The notes: generated from the sequence alone by a model not told the origin. Shown: positions 49,335 to 61,226, counted from the stretch's first letter. The stretch is 64,000 bases of DNA from Gelatoporia subvermispora B (GCA_000320605.2 KB445804.1:124001-188000); one strand, 5' to 3'. Translations and numbers: made by a program.

Positions 49335-50002
49335 CCTGCCCGGAGGTCAGCACACTCGTTCACTTGAAGACGGTCGAAGAATCAGGTGACTTGCTTGGGT
49401 GGAGGTGCAAGTGAAGACGTGAATTTGGGTGAGAGATCTGTTGAAGACCTCCACTCCCGCCGTCGCCCTATATCGACTGGAGCTTTTCATTTCCGAGAAA
49501 CGTGTCATGGATGCGGGAGTCTAGGCTCTACCCGCAGCCGTGCCTTGCCATGAGATGACCTTCTATGCCAGAAATCAAGCATGTGAAAAACGCGAGTCGC
49601 ATGCGAACAGCCTCGAGCAACTGTTCTACTCGTTTGAACAATCTCTTGCCGTAGATCGATCGAAATCCACTGGTAAATGAGATGCACGGTCCCGGCGCAT
49701 GAAGGGGTCGTGTTGATAGACGCGTAGCACGTCGTAAATTCCATTTGCAGACCTCGTGTTGCAGGCGTGTCAGATGTATCGCTGTTGGATGAGGTAAATG
49801 TACATTCTATACCGGCAAGTTCATAGATAATGTGCTTTTGATATCGTATTAGATTGTGTACCAACTGATCTGTGAAATCCAGATACATTCCGGTCGCTGT
49901 GGGGATGACGGGCTGATGTGATTCACATACGTATCGTACATTCGCTGGGGTGATTGTCCAATCGCACCTACGATTTCGAAATTTTTGAGTGAGCCGAGGC
50001 GT
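49335..50002. other. Intergenic region
   Basis: A 127-codon open frame on the minus strand (49505-49888) has no recognisable motif, signal or partner exon and is not called. Confidence 0.5.
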
Positions 50003-51256
50003 TCACCACCAGACTAATCCTGTCATGAGTCTCCGGCCGGTCCGTACCACCTTGACGCTCTTCACATCTCCTGCTGCGTCCATATCCACGCCAACGTCGA
50101 CATAACCGCTGGGATGGATGATCCTGAGCGGGTCTGTCTCAGCCTTACGGTGACGCTCCGCGCTATGGACGATGTCCCACGCGAGCGTGTTCGGAACGCG
50201 GGCAGCAACAGCAAGGCACAGTCCAACCGTCATGGGGATGGCCTTGTGCAGGACGCCCATCGAGAACGAGTGTGCTACAATGCCGGATTCCGCGTCTGGA
50301 GGAGGGGAGAGGACAGAGATCTTGGGTTGGGCTTGCATGTCCGGGTCAAGGCCCATGCACTCCGCGCCTGAACGACGGATGTTCTCCACTACCTGCCTGA
50401 CTACAGGGTCGGCATAGAACAGTGACGGTGAGGATAATGGATCGTGATCGTGGCCCTTGAAGATGGCACGAAGGTCAGACGCTGCGATGAACACGGTGGG
50501 ATTCGTCGCGTCGACGCAGGAGGCAGGGATGTCCATCGCACTGGGCCCATTGGGAACCGACTCAACCTGCAGATAGTCTGTCGGCATGCCTGATGGAAGG
50601 AGAGCGCCGGTGCGAGCACCACTTGGAGAAGGGAATTCTAGCAGTATTCGCGACGCCTTCCCATGTACTCCCGCCATGGCGGCTTCGGGGAGGTCTAGAA
50701 TAGGATTATATCTGTCCTCCTCCTTCTCCACAGGGAATGAGGTGACGACCAACTTCTCCGTGTTGGTGTTGTAAGCACGCACAGTTCCTCGGGGAGGCTC
50801 CGTCTGCGAGACGGCGGGCTTGCAGAGGTTTCTGTCGACTGCAAACACACCGACCATACTGGAGAGGTTCCCGCAGTTCCCTGAGAGGTCAATCTGCTCG
50901 TCACGAATGCCCACCTGGACAAAGGTGTAAGCAACGTCCGCGCCTAGCGCTTTCTGTTCATCTGTGGGGGCACCAACGACCATGACTTTGGACAAGCTAG
51001 AGACTCCTCCACCCATCCCGTTCAATTGACGACCGTACTCTGGATCCGGCGATCCCATTATACCGAGGAAAATGGGGGACCATTCTTCGGGATCGGATGG
51101 CAGATCATCTCGAGCGAGGAATATGCCTTTGGACGTCCCTCCTCTCATAAATGTCGCCGGGATGGGATTGGAAACACCGGAAGAAGCGCATCTGGCATGA
51201 GGTGCTCTCAGAGTTGTTGCAGACCTTCTGAGAACCCGAACTAGCGGCGATAGCAT
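50003..51256 (-). CDS. PrpF family protein (DUF453-type isomerase), probably mitochondrial
   Basis: A single exon encodes 417 residues, unusual in this intron-rich window. The N-terminal 26 residues (LVRVLRRSATTLRAPHARC) look like a mitochondrial presequence. The family motifs follow in order: PATFMRGGTSKGIFLARDDL, LNGMGGGVSSLSKVMVVGAP, EQIDLSGNCGNLSSMVGVFA and FSMGVLHKAIPMTVGLC, which match the two-domain diaminopimelate-epimerase-like fold of PrpF. Bacterial PrpF isomerises aconitate intermediates in the 2-methylcitrate cycle together with AcnD; the fungal substrate is not established. It diverges from the amidase gene with 784 bases between the starts. Confidence 0.9.
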   Translation of the reverse strand: MLSPLVRVLRRSATTLRAPHARCASSGVSNPIPATFMRGGTSKGIFLARDDLPSDPEEWSPIFLGIMGSPDPEYGRQLNGMGGGVSSLSKVMVVGAPTDEQKALGADVAYTFVQVGIRDEQIDLSGNCGNLSSMVGVFAVDRNLCKPAVSQTEPPRGTVRAYNTNTEKLVVTSFPVEKEEDRYNPILDLPEAAMAGVHGKASRILLEFPSPSGARTGALLPSGMPTDYLQVESVPNGPSAMDIPASCVDATNPTVFIAASDLRAIFKGHDHDPLSSPSLFYADPVVRQVVENIRRSGAECMGLDPDMQAQPKISVLSPPPDAESGIVAHSFSMGVLHKAIPMTVGLCLAVAARVPNTLAWDIVHSAERHRKAETDPLRIIHPSGYVDVGVDMDAAGDVKSVKVVRTGRRLMTGLVWW

Positions 51257-52040
51257 TTTAGTGAGGTTGATTTGGAGCGAAGGAATGCGACTGAGAGAGC
51301 ATTGACCTCGAGGTCACAGTCGGGGTTGCTGTTGTACTGAAGCGCCCGCGTGGTCGCCACGAACACCGTGACGCAGAAGTGGACCCATCCTGGGCCTCAG
51401 GCCTGAGTTCTACACTCACTATCTTCTGAACAATTTCGACAACATAACTTTTGCAGCTCTAAATTGGATATCTGTCCGCAAAATTCTCTGGAGGCTTGAC
51501 ATTAGCGACGAATGACAATTCGGAAGCATCTCAGCTTCGGTCGGATGTTGTTACGACGTCGCTACTTCCGACACTTCGACGCAATGCACTACCTCATGTC
51601 CCACCATGAAAGGATGCTGTCTCTGATATACAGGCAAACCTCACAAGAATTGATTGTCGGGCCGTACTGACTATTCTTGAATGTCCTATCACCCGTCCCT
51701 ATTCCATGTCGGTTGACTGAACAGTTCTTCGTTGGGTCCGGAGCCAATGCTGCCCCCTCTCTCTTCCGGCGCGGTAGTCGTCTAATACTCTGCTCTGTCT
51801 ACCCGAGACTCCACAATTTGGCGACTTGGACACCTTATCTCTGCGATAAGTCGGGTTTCGTCATTCGATTGGTCAGAATGCGCCACGGTCCCATGGGCGA
51901 GTTGTATATCTTCTATACCCACGCAGATGCGTTCCGCGTACAACTTCGTTATCTTGTGCTCAAACCTGTCTCTACTGTGCACACTGCAAGCGGAGTGCTA
52001 GTTCATCCCGTGCCAGACCCTGCCGTTGAGTTCACCTGCA
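51257..52040. promoter_or_regulatory. Divergent promoter region, PrpF-family gene and amidase
   Basis: The 784 bases separate two head-to-head genes, so they must contain both promoters. No clear TATA box was seen for either. A 140-codon frame (51677-52099) overlaps the start of the amidase in another frame and is not called. Confidence 0.5.
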
Positions 52041-54286
52041 ATGGCCACCGCCGAGCCCGGGTTGCAAGCTGGAGATGGGTTGCCCACTATCACTCGTGAT
52101 GTGCTGCAGAACACTGCTGCGAAGATAGGCATCCGCGTTTCGGAGCACCTGGAAGAGGAGTTTATAGAGACGTTGGCCGCGGCGCGAGACGCCATGGAGA
52201 AGGTCTTGCAGATGGACGGTGCATGACTTTGGGTTTGACGGCTGACTCGTAATGTGCTAAGACTATTGTAATTCCAGACTTCTACCCCATACCTGACACG
52301 AACAGATACCCACGCATCGATATCCAGGCTGTCTCTCCGGACGAAAACCCCATGAATGCTTGGGCAACGAAAGTAACTGTGAAGGATATCCAGCCTGATG
52401 AGGCGTCTCTGAAGATCCTAGCTGGAAAGAGGATCGTTATCAAGGTGCATTACATAAGGGATCTGCAAGTATGAGGTGTTTATCCAGGCCACGTCAGGAC
52501 AACGTATGTCTCGCTGGTGTTCCATGTTACTTGGGCACAGATGTATTTTCCGACTGGTTGCCCAAAACGGATGCCACAGTCGTGACTCGAATCCTCGAAG
52601 CGGGTGGCACAGTAAGTTTACTCGATCATTTTCAGAGCCCTATCTTGAAGTCATGTAGCTCATCGGGAAAGCGACTTGCGAGAGCTGTGCGTGAAGATAT
52701 ATGCGCCACATATGCACTTGCTGACTTTGTCCCAGTCTCTGCATTTGGGATCTCCAACACCTCTTTCCTCGGACCCATTGGCAATCCATATGACAAGACG
52801 CGTTCCGCAGGCGGGTCTAGCTCTGGCTGTGGCGTGCTTATAGCACTGGGAGAAGCAGATCTTGCAATTGGCGGGGATCAAGGGGGCTCTATCCGTCTTG
52901 TCAGCCACTTCTGCACATTAACTCTGAACCACCCTCACTCACATGTAATCATAGCCTGCTGCACACTGCGGCATTGTCGGCTTGAAGCCCACCTTTGGTC
53001 TCGTGCCTTACACCGGCATCGTCTCCAACGAGATCTCGCACGACCACACCGGGCCCATGTCCGTGGACGTGCTATCGAACGCCCTTTTGCTCCGCGCTAT
53101 CGCCGGTGTGGACGGGATTGACGACCGTCAGATTGCGGGGACGCCCTTCCCAGCACAGGTGCCGGATTATCCGACACTGCTCACCGCGGCGCGTACAGCG
53201 CGTTCTCTGTTGTCTATCGGTATCCCCTCGAATGCTACCGGACGGGAGCCGGGGTCCACGAGGAAGATGCGCGTCGGGATCCTCAAGGAGGGCTTAGAAA
53301 TTGAGCACATGGACCCGCACGTCCGTGACACTGTTGAAACGGCCGCAAGGAAGTTCAAGGAGCTCGGCGCCGAAGTTGTCGAAGTGAGCGTGCCAGGACA
53401 TATCCAAGCCTCGCTCATTGGGCGCGTGCAAAGGCGAGTAAGGGAGATGTCGAATGTGTTGTGACGCTGAGCCGTGCTACGCATAGGGTCTCTCAGTCGA
53501 ACAACTTGTTGGGACGTGCGAATGGCACAAGACAGCTATACCTGACGGAGTTCATTGAGAAGGTCCTTCCATGGACACAGGAAAAGTTTGACAAGGTGAA
53601 GCGTTGAAGAGACGCCGAGACAATGGTTTGCTAAAGTAATGCGCGTCGCATCACTAGCTCTTCTGCAATTCCGCCAACATTCTGATCAGCGGGCTATACG
53701 CCGATGAACACTATCCACAGGTCAGCATCATTACGACCGATGTCTCTATTTCTCTCAGAATGTCGTAGTTATACGGGAAAACGCAAAACCTGTTCCGCAA
53801 ACTTCGTCAAGAGTACGACGCTGTCTTGGCTGACGTTGACGTACTTGTTATGCCTACAACCCCTTGGGTAGCGAAGGTCATGCAGGTCAGTATACAGTAG
53901 CCCACGACAGCACAGTTGGCGCTGACATCACGAAGCCTCGCAACGCTTCCATTCGAGACCATTATAAGGACTACAACGGGCTCGTGAGTTGGCCATTCCT
54001 GCTACGCATATCCTAGGCTGAGAGCATTCAATGGAACTAGACCTTCAACACACAGCCATTCAACAACACGGGTCATCCGGCTCTGTCCATCCCATGTGGG
54101 ATGGTGGCTCCGCCTGAAGGCCCAGAGGACTTGCGCCTACCTGTTGGCATGCAGATGGTCGGCAAGTTCTGGGACGAACTCACACTGTACAAGGCTGCTC
54201 TTGCATGGAGCGATGCATTTGACTGGAAGACGATGGAGCGCAAAGTCAAGCTTAATGAGGATGACGAGAAAGAAGGATCCCAATGA
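52041..54286 (+). CDS. Amidase (amidase-signature family, acetamidase-like)
   Basis: Eleven exons: 52041-52218, 52278-52444, 52498-52611, 52659-52686, 52736-52899, 52955-53433, 53487-53595, 53658-53720, 53769-53885, 53936-53983 and 54041-54286. The total is 1713 nt in frame, giving 570 residues. The Ser-Ser-Lys triad is visible: Lys in IVIKDNVCLAGVP, the cis-Ser in RSAGGSSSGCGVL and the nucleophile Ser in GGDQGGSIRLPAAHCGIVG. The end (GHPALSIPCGMVAPPEGPED, LPVGMQMVGKFWDE) is also typical. The enzyme hydrolyses amides to acids and ammonia; the substrate is unknown. The intron after exon 6 must start with GC (AAAG then GCGAGT) to keep the frame. The stop lies only 72 bases from the converging GMP synthase stop. 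Confidence 0.92.
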
Positions 54287-54358
54287 ATTTAGCAGCATGT
54301 CCCTGTCTATCAGTGTAGACAGATGTGTGTATAACATGGTTTTTGATGATCCATCCAA

Positions 54359-56478
54359 TCACAGCCATTCCACGGTCTAGACAGTATGAGTGCTTCGTAT
54401 AAGTGAAAGCAGACAAACCGATAACTTACCGCTGGGGGCTTGGAGGAAATGTCGTAAGTTACGCGGTTGATGCCTTCCACCTCGTTCGTGATGCGGGACG
54501 AAATGCGACGGAGAACGTCAGCAGGGAAGAAGAACCTAAGGAAGCAGCTTGTCAGAAGATAAATTCGTGAACGCTGGCTTTACTTACCAGTCCGCAGTCA
54601 TGAAGTCTTCCGACTGCACCGCACGGAGAGCAATAACTTGCTCGTACGTGCGCTTGTCACCCATGACACCGACAGCCTTGACGGGAAGGAGAACGGCAAA
54701 CGCTTGACTAATCTGGTTGTACAGACCGGCCTTGCGGATCTCCTCAATATAGATATTGTCGGCCAGTTGCAGGATTTTGACCTGATCGCGGGTGACCGGC
54801 CCGAGAATGCGGATCGCAAGACCCGGGCCAGGGAACGGGTGCCGCTGAACGAGATGCTCGGGGATGGAAAGGAGTCGACCGAGAGCACGGACCTCATCTG
54901 GGCATCGGATTGTGAGTACACGGAGACTTGAAATTGATGACAATGGCACATACCCTTGAAGAGCTCCCGCAGAGGCTCGATGAGTTTGAGTCTCATGTCC
55001 TTGAGCAGACCGCCAACGTTGTGGTGTGTCTTGATCGTTGCACTCGGGCCCTTGAAGCTGATGCTCTCAATGACATCGGGGTAGAGCGTACCCTGGAGGA
55101 GCCACTCGATCTTGCCCTTGCTCGAGGCGCCGCTCGCCTCTTCGCGTTCCGCCTGCTCCTCAAGCTTTGCCGCCTCGGCCTCGAAAATGTTTATGAAGGT
55201 GTTGCCGATGATCTTACGCTTCCGCTCCGGGTCCTCGACGCCCTCGAGCCGCGAGAGGAACAAGTCTGAAGCATCGACAACGGTGAGGTTCACGCCAAGA
55301 TCCTTGTTTAGCATCTCGTGCACTTGCTTCGCCTCGTTCAGACGCAGGACGCCGTTGTCGACCATGATGGCGTGGAACCTACCAGTAGGGATGAGTAAAT
55401 TGGTCGGTGTATGGATTTTCGAAGATTGGCTGAACTAACCTGTCGCCGATGGCCTCATGCATCAGCTTTGCTGCGACAGTGCTGTCTACACCTCCGCTAA
55501 CGGCACCGATGACGCGGCCCTTAGGACCGCAAACTTGCCGGATGCGCGCAATCTCTTTGCCAATGAACTCCTCCTGCATTATACGTCAGGAAAAAGGTTA
55601 TCTTCAAGCTCGAGTCAACGACGTACCATTGTCCAGTGCGCGGCACAGCCACAGATGTTGAGCACGAACCGCCCAATGACTTGCTTGCCCAGTGGAGAAT
55701 GCGTCACTTCCGGGTGGAATTGGATGCCATAGAAAGGCTTTGAGTCATGCGCAATGGCAGCGTAAGGCGCGGTCTGGGTGCGGCCAATGATATGGAACTC
55801 GGGGGGCATCTCAGAGAGCTGGTCTCCATGCGACATCCAGACCTGTTTCGACGAGTGTCGTGTTAGATCTGAGGCGAAGACTGAGGTCTAGAGATCCCTC
55901 ACCTGCATCTCGTCGCCGAGTCCCTCGAACAGCGCATCTACGGAGCCCGAGCCCGACTTGCTGACCTGCAGCTGGGCAAACCCATACTCCCGGTGGTCGC
56001 ACTTCGAGACCTTGCCCTTCATATTCCAGGCCATCTCCTACTTGACGAGATGTTGAGCGGCTGGATATTGTGTAGATAGTGGATGGTGGTAGACGTACCT
56101 GAAGACCATAACAGATACCAAGGATCGGAACGCCAAGCGAGAACACCTCAGGGTCTACGTGAGGGGCATCCGCATCGTAGACAGAGTAAGGAGAGCCGGA
56201 GAGAATGATGCCTGAACGCGAGATGAGGTTCAGGTCGCTGCCTCACCGGCTATCATTGGGCGACATACCTTTCGGCTTGAAGTTGAGGTCTTTGATCGTT
56301 TGCGTGCATGGCATCAGTTCTGCGTACACATTGAGCTCACGGCATCTCCTCGTGATCAGGTGGCTGTACTGTGCGTAGGATTCAGTAAGTGCAAGAGCGT
56401 ACGCTGACACTATCTGCTTACCTGAGACCCGAAGTCGAGGATCAAGATAGTATCGAACTGGTCATGGATATCAGCCAT
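54359..56478 (-). CDS. GUA1: GMP synthase, glutamine-hydrolysing
   Basis: Ten exons: 56422-56478, 56269-56368, 56099-56211, 55903-56037, 55627-55842, 55440-55573, 54954-55378, 54588-54897, 54430-54535 and 54359-54376. The total is 1614 nt in frame, giving 537 residues. The class I glutamine amidotransferase half shows ILILDFGSQ, the nucleophile Cys in LGICYGLQ and the His-Glu pair in [10 protein letters not shown]. The ATP-pyrophosphatase half starts with [20 protein letters not shown]. The synthase C-terminus shows [18 protein letters not shown] and the end SKPPATVEWL. The enzyme converts XMP, ATP and glutamine to GMP in the cytosol, the last step of guanine nucleotide synthesis. The last exon encodes only six codons including the stop. 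Confidence 0.96.
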
Positions 56479-57136
56479 TTTTGGAACGGTGAGGGGGAAG
56501 GGGTTGGGATAGTCAATGAAGACTTGCCGGACTCACGAAATTCGGAGAAGAGTTAGATATAGAAATTTACCGTGTACGGTCACGTGATCGGACGCCATTT
56601 TCGAAGCGCGCGTGCCATGTTCGTGTCTTTCATTTAGCTCTGTGCAAGCGCAACAATGGCTTAATGTCTGCGTATTGTTCAGTTCTATGATTCTGTTGTT
56701 TATACCATTGCTTCGCTTGGAATGTCAAACCGAACCCTTGCGAAACCAGCTCCGATAGAACCTCAGGCCTCTAGCTTCGCCCTCTAGCACACTACTCCGG
56801 AGCATTCTGCTCGAAAAACCTCTACTTCTGACCAAGAACGATAGCCGAGCATTCTATCGCCCTCTATGTATATCTGCCTTCTTCCGCTGAGGATGAAATC
56901 TTGAAAGTTGGACGCCTACTCTGCGCGTTCCCACAAATACCAATGAGAACCCCTTAGTTTGTGCCTTACGAGACGCGACCACGTGCAATCGAGACGCGTT
57001 TGTGGCGGGCAATTTGCTTCAGTTTGCTAGTGCTTGCGCTGCCGTATTCAATTTGCTCGCACTCCATCGGTTACGGTTACCATTGCATCACGATCCCACA
57101 GGTAGCAACCACTGAGTACTGAGTCTCAGTCAAACA
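56479..57136. promoter_or_regulatory. Divergent promoter region, GUA1 and WD40-like gene
   Basis: The 658 bases lie head-to-head between two genes. I recognised no TATA box. Nothing else was identified. Confidence 0.5.
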
Positions 57137-59242
57137 ATGTTCTCAATCAGGGCTGCTGGACGGATGAGGCTCCTCGACGAGCTCTTGAGCGCTGTAGCGA
57201 CTTTAGAGGATAGCTCGGACAGTTCAGTGAATAGCGACGACCGCTTGATAGAACTACTCAAAGAGACATGCTCCATCGTTCGCGATGCCGAAGCTCAAGC
57301 TGCTCGAGATCTAGATGACTTAACGACAAAGGCGCATGATATCATCAACGAAGGCGTCCATACTGCATACGGAATACAACTCGAACTTTTCGACTTCATG
57401 CCATCGTTTGCACACACCGAAGGTGACACCGCACTATTGGTAAAAACGATGCGAGCGAACTAGGTAGTTTATTTTTGTGTTCACTGTCTGTATACTACTT
57501 ATTGATAATATGCCCAGGTCCCGGAGTCCTCGGCGCTCTTCGTGGCTTCTTTGCTCGAAAAGAGGTCTTCCCTGATCGTAAGACATCTTCGTCGATAGTG
57601 TTTTACGATAACTGTGCTATACGTCCTTTAGAGAGCCGTGTACCTGAACTCCCTACGGTACTTCCATGGACCAAAAGTGCCATGCCCCACGAGAATACGA
57701 CGCGTCTTGCTCGGTTCTTCCCCGGCGCCATCCCAGTAAGCGAGCACACACCGCTTGCAGATTATCTATCAAGCGCGCTGCGAGGTAGATGGGAACAGGA
57801 TTTGCACCCCTATCAAGGTCGCCGTCTCGTTAGGAGGCTCGTGCATAGCAGTTGGAGCCAACGGCGGTTGGAAGAATCGCGAGCCGGTCGTACACTACTA
57901 TGTACCTTCCCAAAGAAGGCTCAAGCAAGTTCCACAAAGCCTACTCCATTGATCCTGGCCTGGCGGAGCCCGTGACACAGCTCGCTCTGGATGATGATCG
58001 CAAGCTCATCTTTGTCGCTGATGGAGACAGGGTGAAATCATTCTCGTGGAAGGGCGGCAAGGGTAGCCCAGTTCACACTCTCAACAGCATGACCTCTGGC
58101 CCAATCGCGATCCTGCCCAGGGGTCATATTATTCGGGCAGGGGATGGACGCTTTGATTACTGGAGGATCGACGAACTGGAGGTTCATGGTCCGAAGAAGA
58201 AGCTCATTGGACGCGGGAAATACAACATCGATGACCTTGGGCGAGATAATGATTACGATGAAGTCGAGCGTTCTAACGGCAGCGATGCTCACGGAAGAAT
58301 CAAACTCGAGCAGACACGTTTCTGTCCTCAGGCTTTGCACGTACACCAACCAACGGGTCGCATTCTCTGCGGTGAGACGACACCAGCATCGCATGATGGC
58401 GGGTATGGCTGTGTCGCCATAGACCTGGAACATGGCGGAAAGACAGCGATTCGGTATCTTGGTCACGGTGGAACTGTTGTTAGCTTCTCTACCGGCGACT
58501 TTGACCCGTACACCCTCGCCACTGCTTGTAGTGATGGATTTGCCAGGGATTATGACGTCCGTCAGAAGCTTCTAATCTTAACTATGGACAGTGGACAGCT
58601 AACTGAGTACTGTGCTGACGTTGTCCTTGTATATCCTGATGGCGTCCCCAGCAAGCAATCTACCCTTTGAAAGTGTTGTTTGTCATACTCACGACTATGC
58701 GACAGCATTGTTTACGGGAGGAAGCAAGACTGAGCGCATCCAAATGTGGGACATCCGTGCCCGCCGCACCGTCTACGAACTTGCGACTGGAAACAACGCG
58801 GTTGCATCCATGGCTTGGGACAAGCATCGCTCCACGCTCTGGGCCGCCACCGAATGCGAGTACATGGACCGTAACGGTACTCGCCACGAGTATCGGAAAG
58901 CTAGAATACGTCGAGACGGGACTGAAAACCTCAACAATGCCGATGCCGAGGGGTTCTCTGACGGAGGCTCTGACGAGGATTCTGACGAAGAAGAAGAAGG
59001 CTATCTCGATGAGGACGAACACGATTGCTGTTGGCCCAATCATGCGTATCATGGGGAGGACTACTTCGGCTATACGTTTGATGCTGGCGACCACCGCATC
59101 TGTATGTGAACATGATCTCCATGTGTCGTTGTCCTATTCTCACAGTTTACACATAGATCGCTATGCCTTCAAGGCTGATGCCAAGACAGCCGTGGTTCCA
59201 GAATATGGTGATGCTACCATGGGAGAAGAGAATGATTGGTGA
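57137..59242 (+). CDS. WD40-like protein of a fungal lineage-specific family, with two frame breaks
   Basis: Exon 1 (57137-57422) is joined to 57518 by a GTGACA..CCCAG intron. The next block runs to 58650, then 58706-59101 and 59157-59242. Protein-like sequence is continuous but changes frame twice: after LADYLSSAL (about 57780) to EVDGNRICTPIKVAVSLGGS, and after NREPVVHYYVP (about 57905) to KEGSSKFHKAYSIDPG. Later parts, ATACSDGFARDYDVRQ and FTGGSKTERIQMWDIRARR, have WD40-repeat character, followed by an acidic stretch (SDGGSDEDSDEEEEG) and the family-like ending AYHGEDYFGYTFDAGDHRI. The intron before 58706 starts with GC (CCCA then GCAAGC). The two breaks are single-base insertions, or else introns of 25 and 28 nt. 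So it is a damaged gene, an assembly error or an odd splicing case. Molecular role unknown. Confidence 0.65.
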
Positions 59243-59694
59243 CTCCCGGCTTTGGTCACCTTCCGACGTTTCGTGTAAAGGCCGCTATATAGCATGCTCC
59301 TGTGGTGCCGAGGGATGGACATAACGGTAATAAATGTTCGGAAAAATGTGCCAAGTGAAAACGACCCAGAGTGGATCTGTGTAACGGACCGTGTGATCCA
59401 GCCATATGATTGTTGTCGCTCTCCCAGGCAAATCTGCGTGTGCGTAGAGATTGCAACTATCCGACAGATCTTGATGCAAAGACTTGACATGTGTTCATGC
59501 ACGAAAGAAACTCCACGGAGCCCAAAGAGGGTTTGAAGGATCTGGACTTGGATGCGGTGAACACCCGCACAAAATATCACACAGCATTGTTGAGAATGGA
59601 TTGATGTTCCATACATATGCCAACATAGTAACACAGAGATTGAGACAGCTACAGAAGCACCTTGTGACATCAAATAATGTAAGAGACTTAAACC
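59243..59694. other. Convergent intergenic region
   Basis: It holds the 3' ends of the WD40-like gene and the peroxidase gene. No other feature was recognised. Confidence 0.55.
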
Positions 59695-61226
59695 TCAAGC
59701 TGGTCCATCGAACTGGACAGAAGGGCAGTCTTGCCCGCCGTTTGAGCAATGGGGAATGAGAGCTTGGACAGCACCACCTATACCACCAAAATAAAGTCAG
59801 GAGAAACGTTTTATTTCAAGTTGAGAATGACGTACGGTCGACTGTAAGGGTAGGGAACCTCTCAGCCCTACAAGTCAGCTCGAGGTCCTTTGGACCGGTA
59901 GTGGCAGGGAATGACGCAGGCTTTTTAACAGCGGGCCTTGGAATGGGCACGACGTCGGAGCAGTCGGTCAGGCTTGCGCGATTGTGGCCGAGGATCGCAA
60001 GTTTAGCCATTGCGGCCTTGAAGCTCTCTGCCATAAATTCCTGCTCATCGACGAAACCTTGCCAGAAGCAAGCCGTGCGCGGGTCGCGGGCGAGCGCAAA
60101 ATCGGACTGCAGACGCATCTCGCCGGTGTCGTTGCCACTGCCCTTCGGAAGCGGGGACGCGACCTCGCCGGTGTTGTTGTCCGTTCCTGGAAATCCGACG
60201 CCCTTCAGCAATACTTCGAGGAAGACCTGAGTGTCGAACGTGAAGGGAGTCTGGTACAGAAATGGTCAGGGCATGACTCGGATCAAGATGCAAGCGTAAC
60301 TTACTGAATCGAATGGTGCAGCATCAATGGTCTCGTCGACCTTGTCCGCACGAGCGACAGTATGTGAGGCAAGAAGAGACACAACCTCGAATGGCGTGAA
60401 TCCGCCCGCGTCGTCGAAACGCTCGAGAATCTTTGTCACGTCATCTTGTGGCTCCGGAATCAGACCGTCAATGGCAGCGATGGTGTGATTAGGGCGGCCT
60501 GCAAGAAATTCAAGACGAGGAGCACCCTGTGAATGTCAAACTGTGCTTAATCTCAGGATAATGAAAGTACGAGACGATTAACTCACTGGGCAGTTGCTCA
60601 GTGCCACAGCACCAGCAAACTGGACCAGATCACCAGCACTGACAGTAGGATGCCTGGCCATGAAGGGAATCAAGTTATTCACGCTGTCGTCGATACCGTT
60701 GTTGGCAGAGAAATTTGGCTCCACGGTAGGGAAGAGCAGCATCGAACCGTCAGCTCCGCCACCACTGATGGTTCTCAGAATCAATGTCTAATCGAAACAC
60801 CGAAGACGTTCATAACGTACGCTTTGGGGCCGAGCTTGCGAGAAATTGCGACGGCATCATCTGCAGTGGCAAATCAATCACCGAAACACCATTGAGTGCA
60901 AATTGACTACTGACGGAAAGTGAGACGGATGACCTCGTGCGCTGATGATATTCTTAGTTGAGTTAGATACAAGATACTAGGAATGCACTTACCATCTTCC
61001 CCACAATCGTTCATGAAGATGGTCTTCTGCAGATCCTCAGCAAGCTATTCACGTAAAGTTTAGAACCCTATCATTCTCAACGGGCATCCGGTGGTATCGC
61101 ACATACCGGGATAAAAGCGCAGCAGGCATGGTTGCTCACGCGAGTACCGTCCGGGCAAATGGTAGTCGGCGCTGCACTAGCAATGCCGACAAGGGCAGCG
61201 AGGGCAACGAAGGAAGTGAAAGCCAT
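59695..61226 (-). CDS. Manganese peroxidase (class II secreted heme peroxidase, AA2)
   Basis: Eight exons, 61107-61226, 60993-61044, 60915-60941, 60821-60860, 60587-60764, 60305-60526, 59836-60250 and 59695-59777, give 378 residues. A signal peptide ([18 protein letters not shown]) is present. The distal heme site reads EVIRLTFHDAVAIS (Arg and His) and the proximal His is in [15 protein letters not shown]. The three Mn(II)-binding acids are in place: two Glu in DCGEDAHE and the Asp six residues after the proximal His. The surface Trp used by lignin and versatile peroxidases is absent, with Ser in [10 protein letters not shown] at that position. The short C-terminal tail ([18 protein letters not shown]) fits short manganese peroxidases. 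The enzyme is secreted and oxidises Mn(II) to Mn(III) for lignin attack. A TATA box lies 88 bases upstream of the start codon. Confidence 0.96.

Noticed and set aside
52700..52710. Apparent frameshift in the amidase between KATCES and FSAFGISN
   Set aside because: It is explained by an ordinary 49-nt intron (GTGCGT..CCCAG) that restores the frame.
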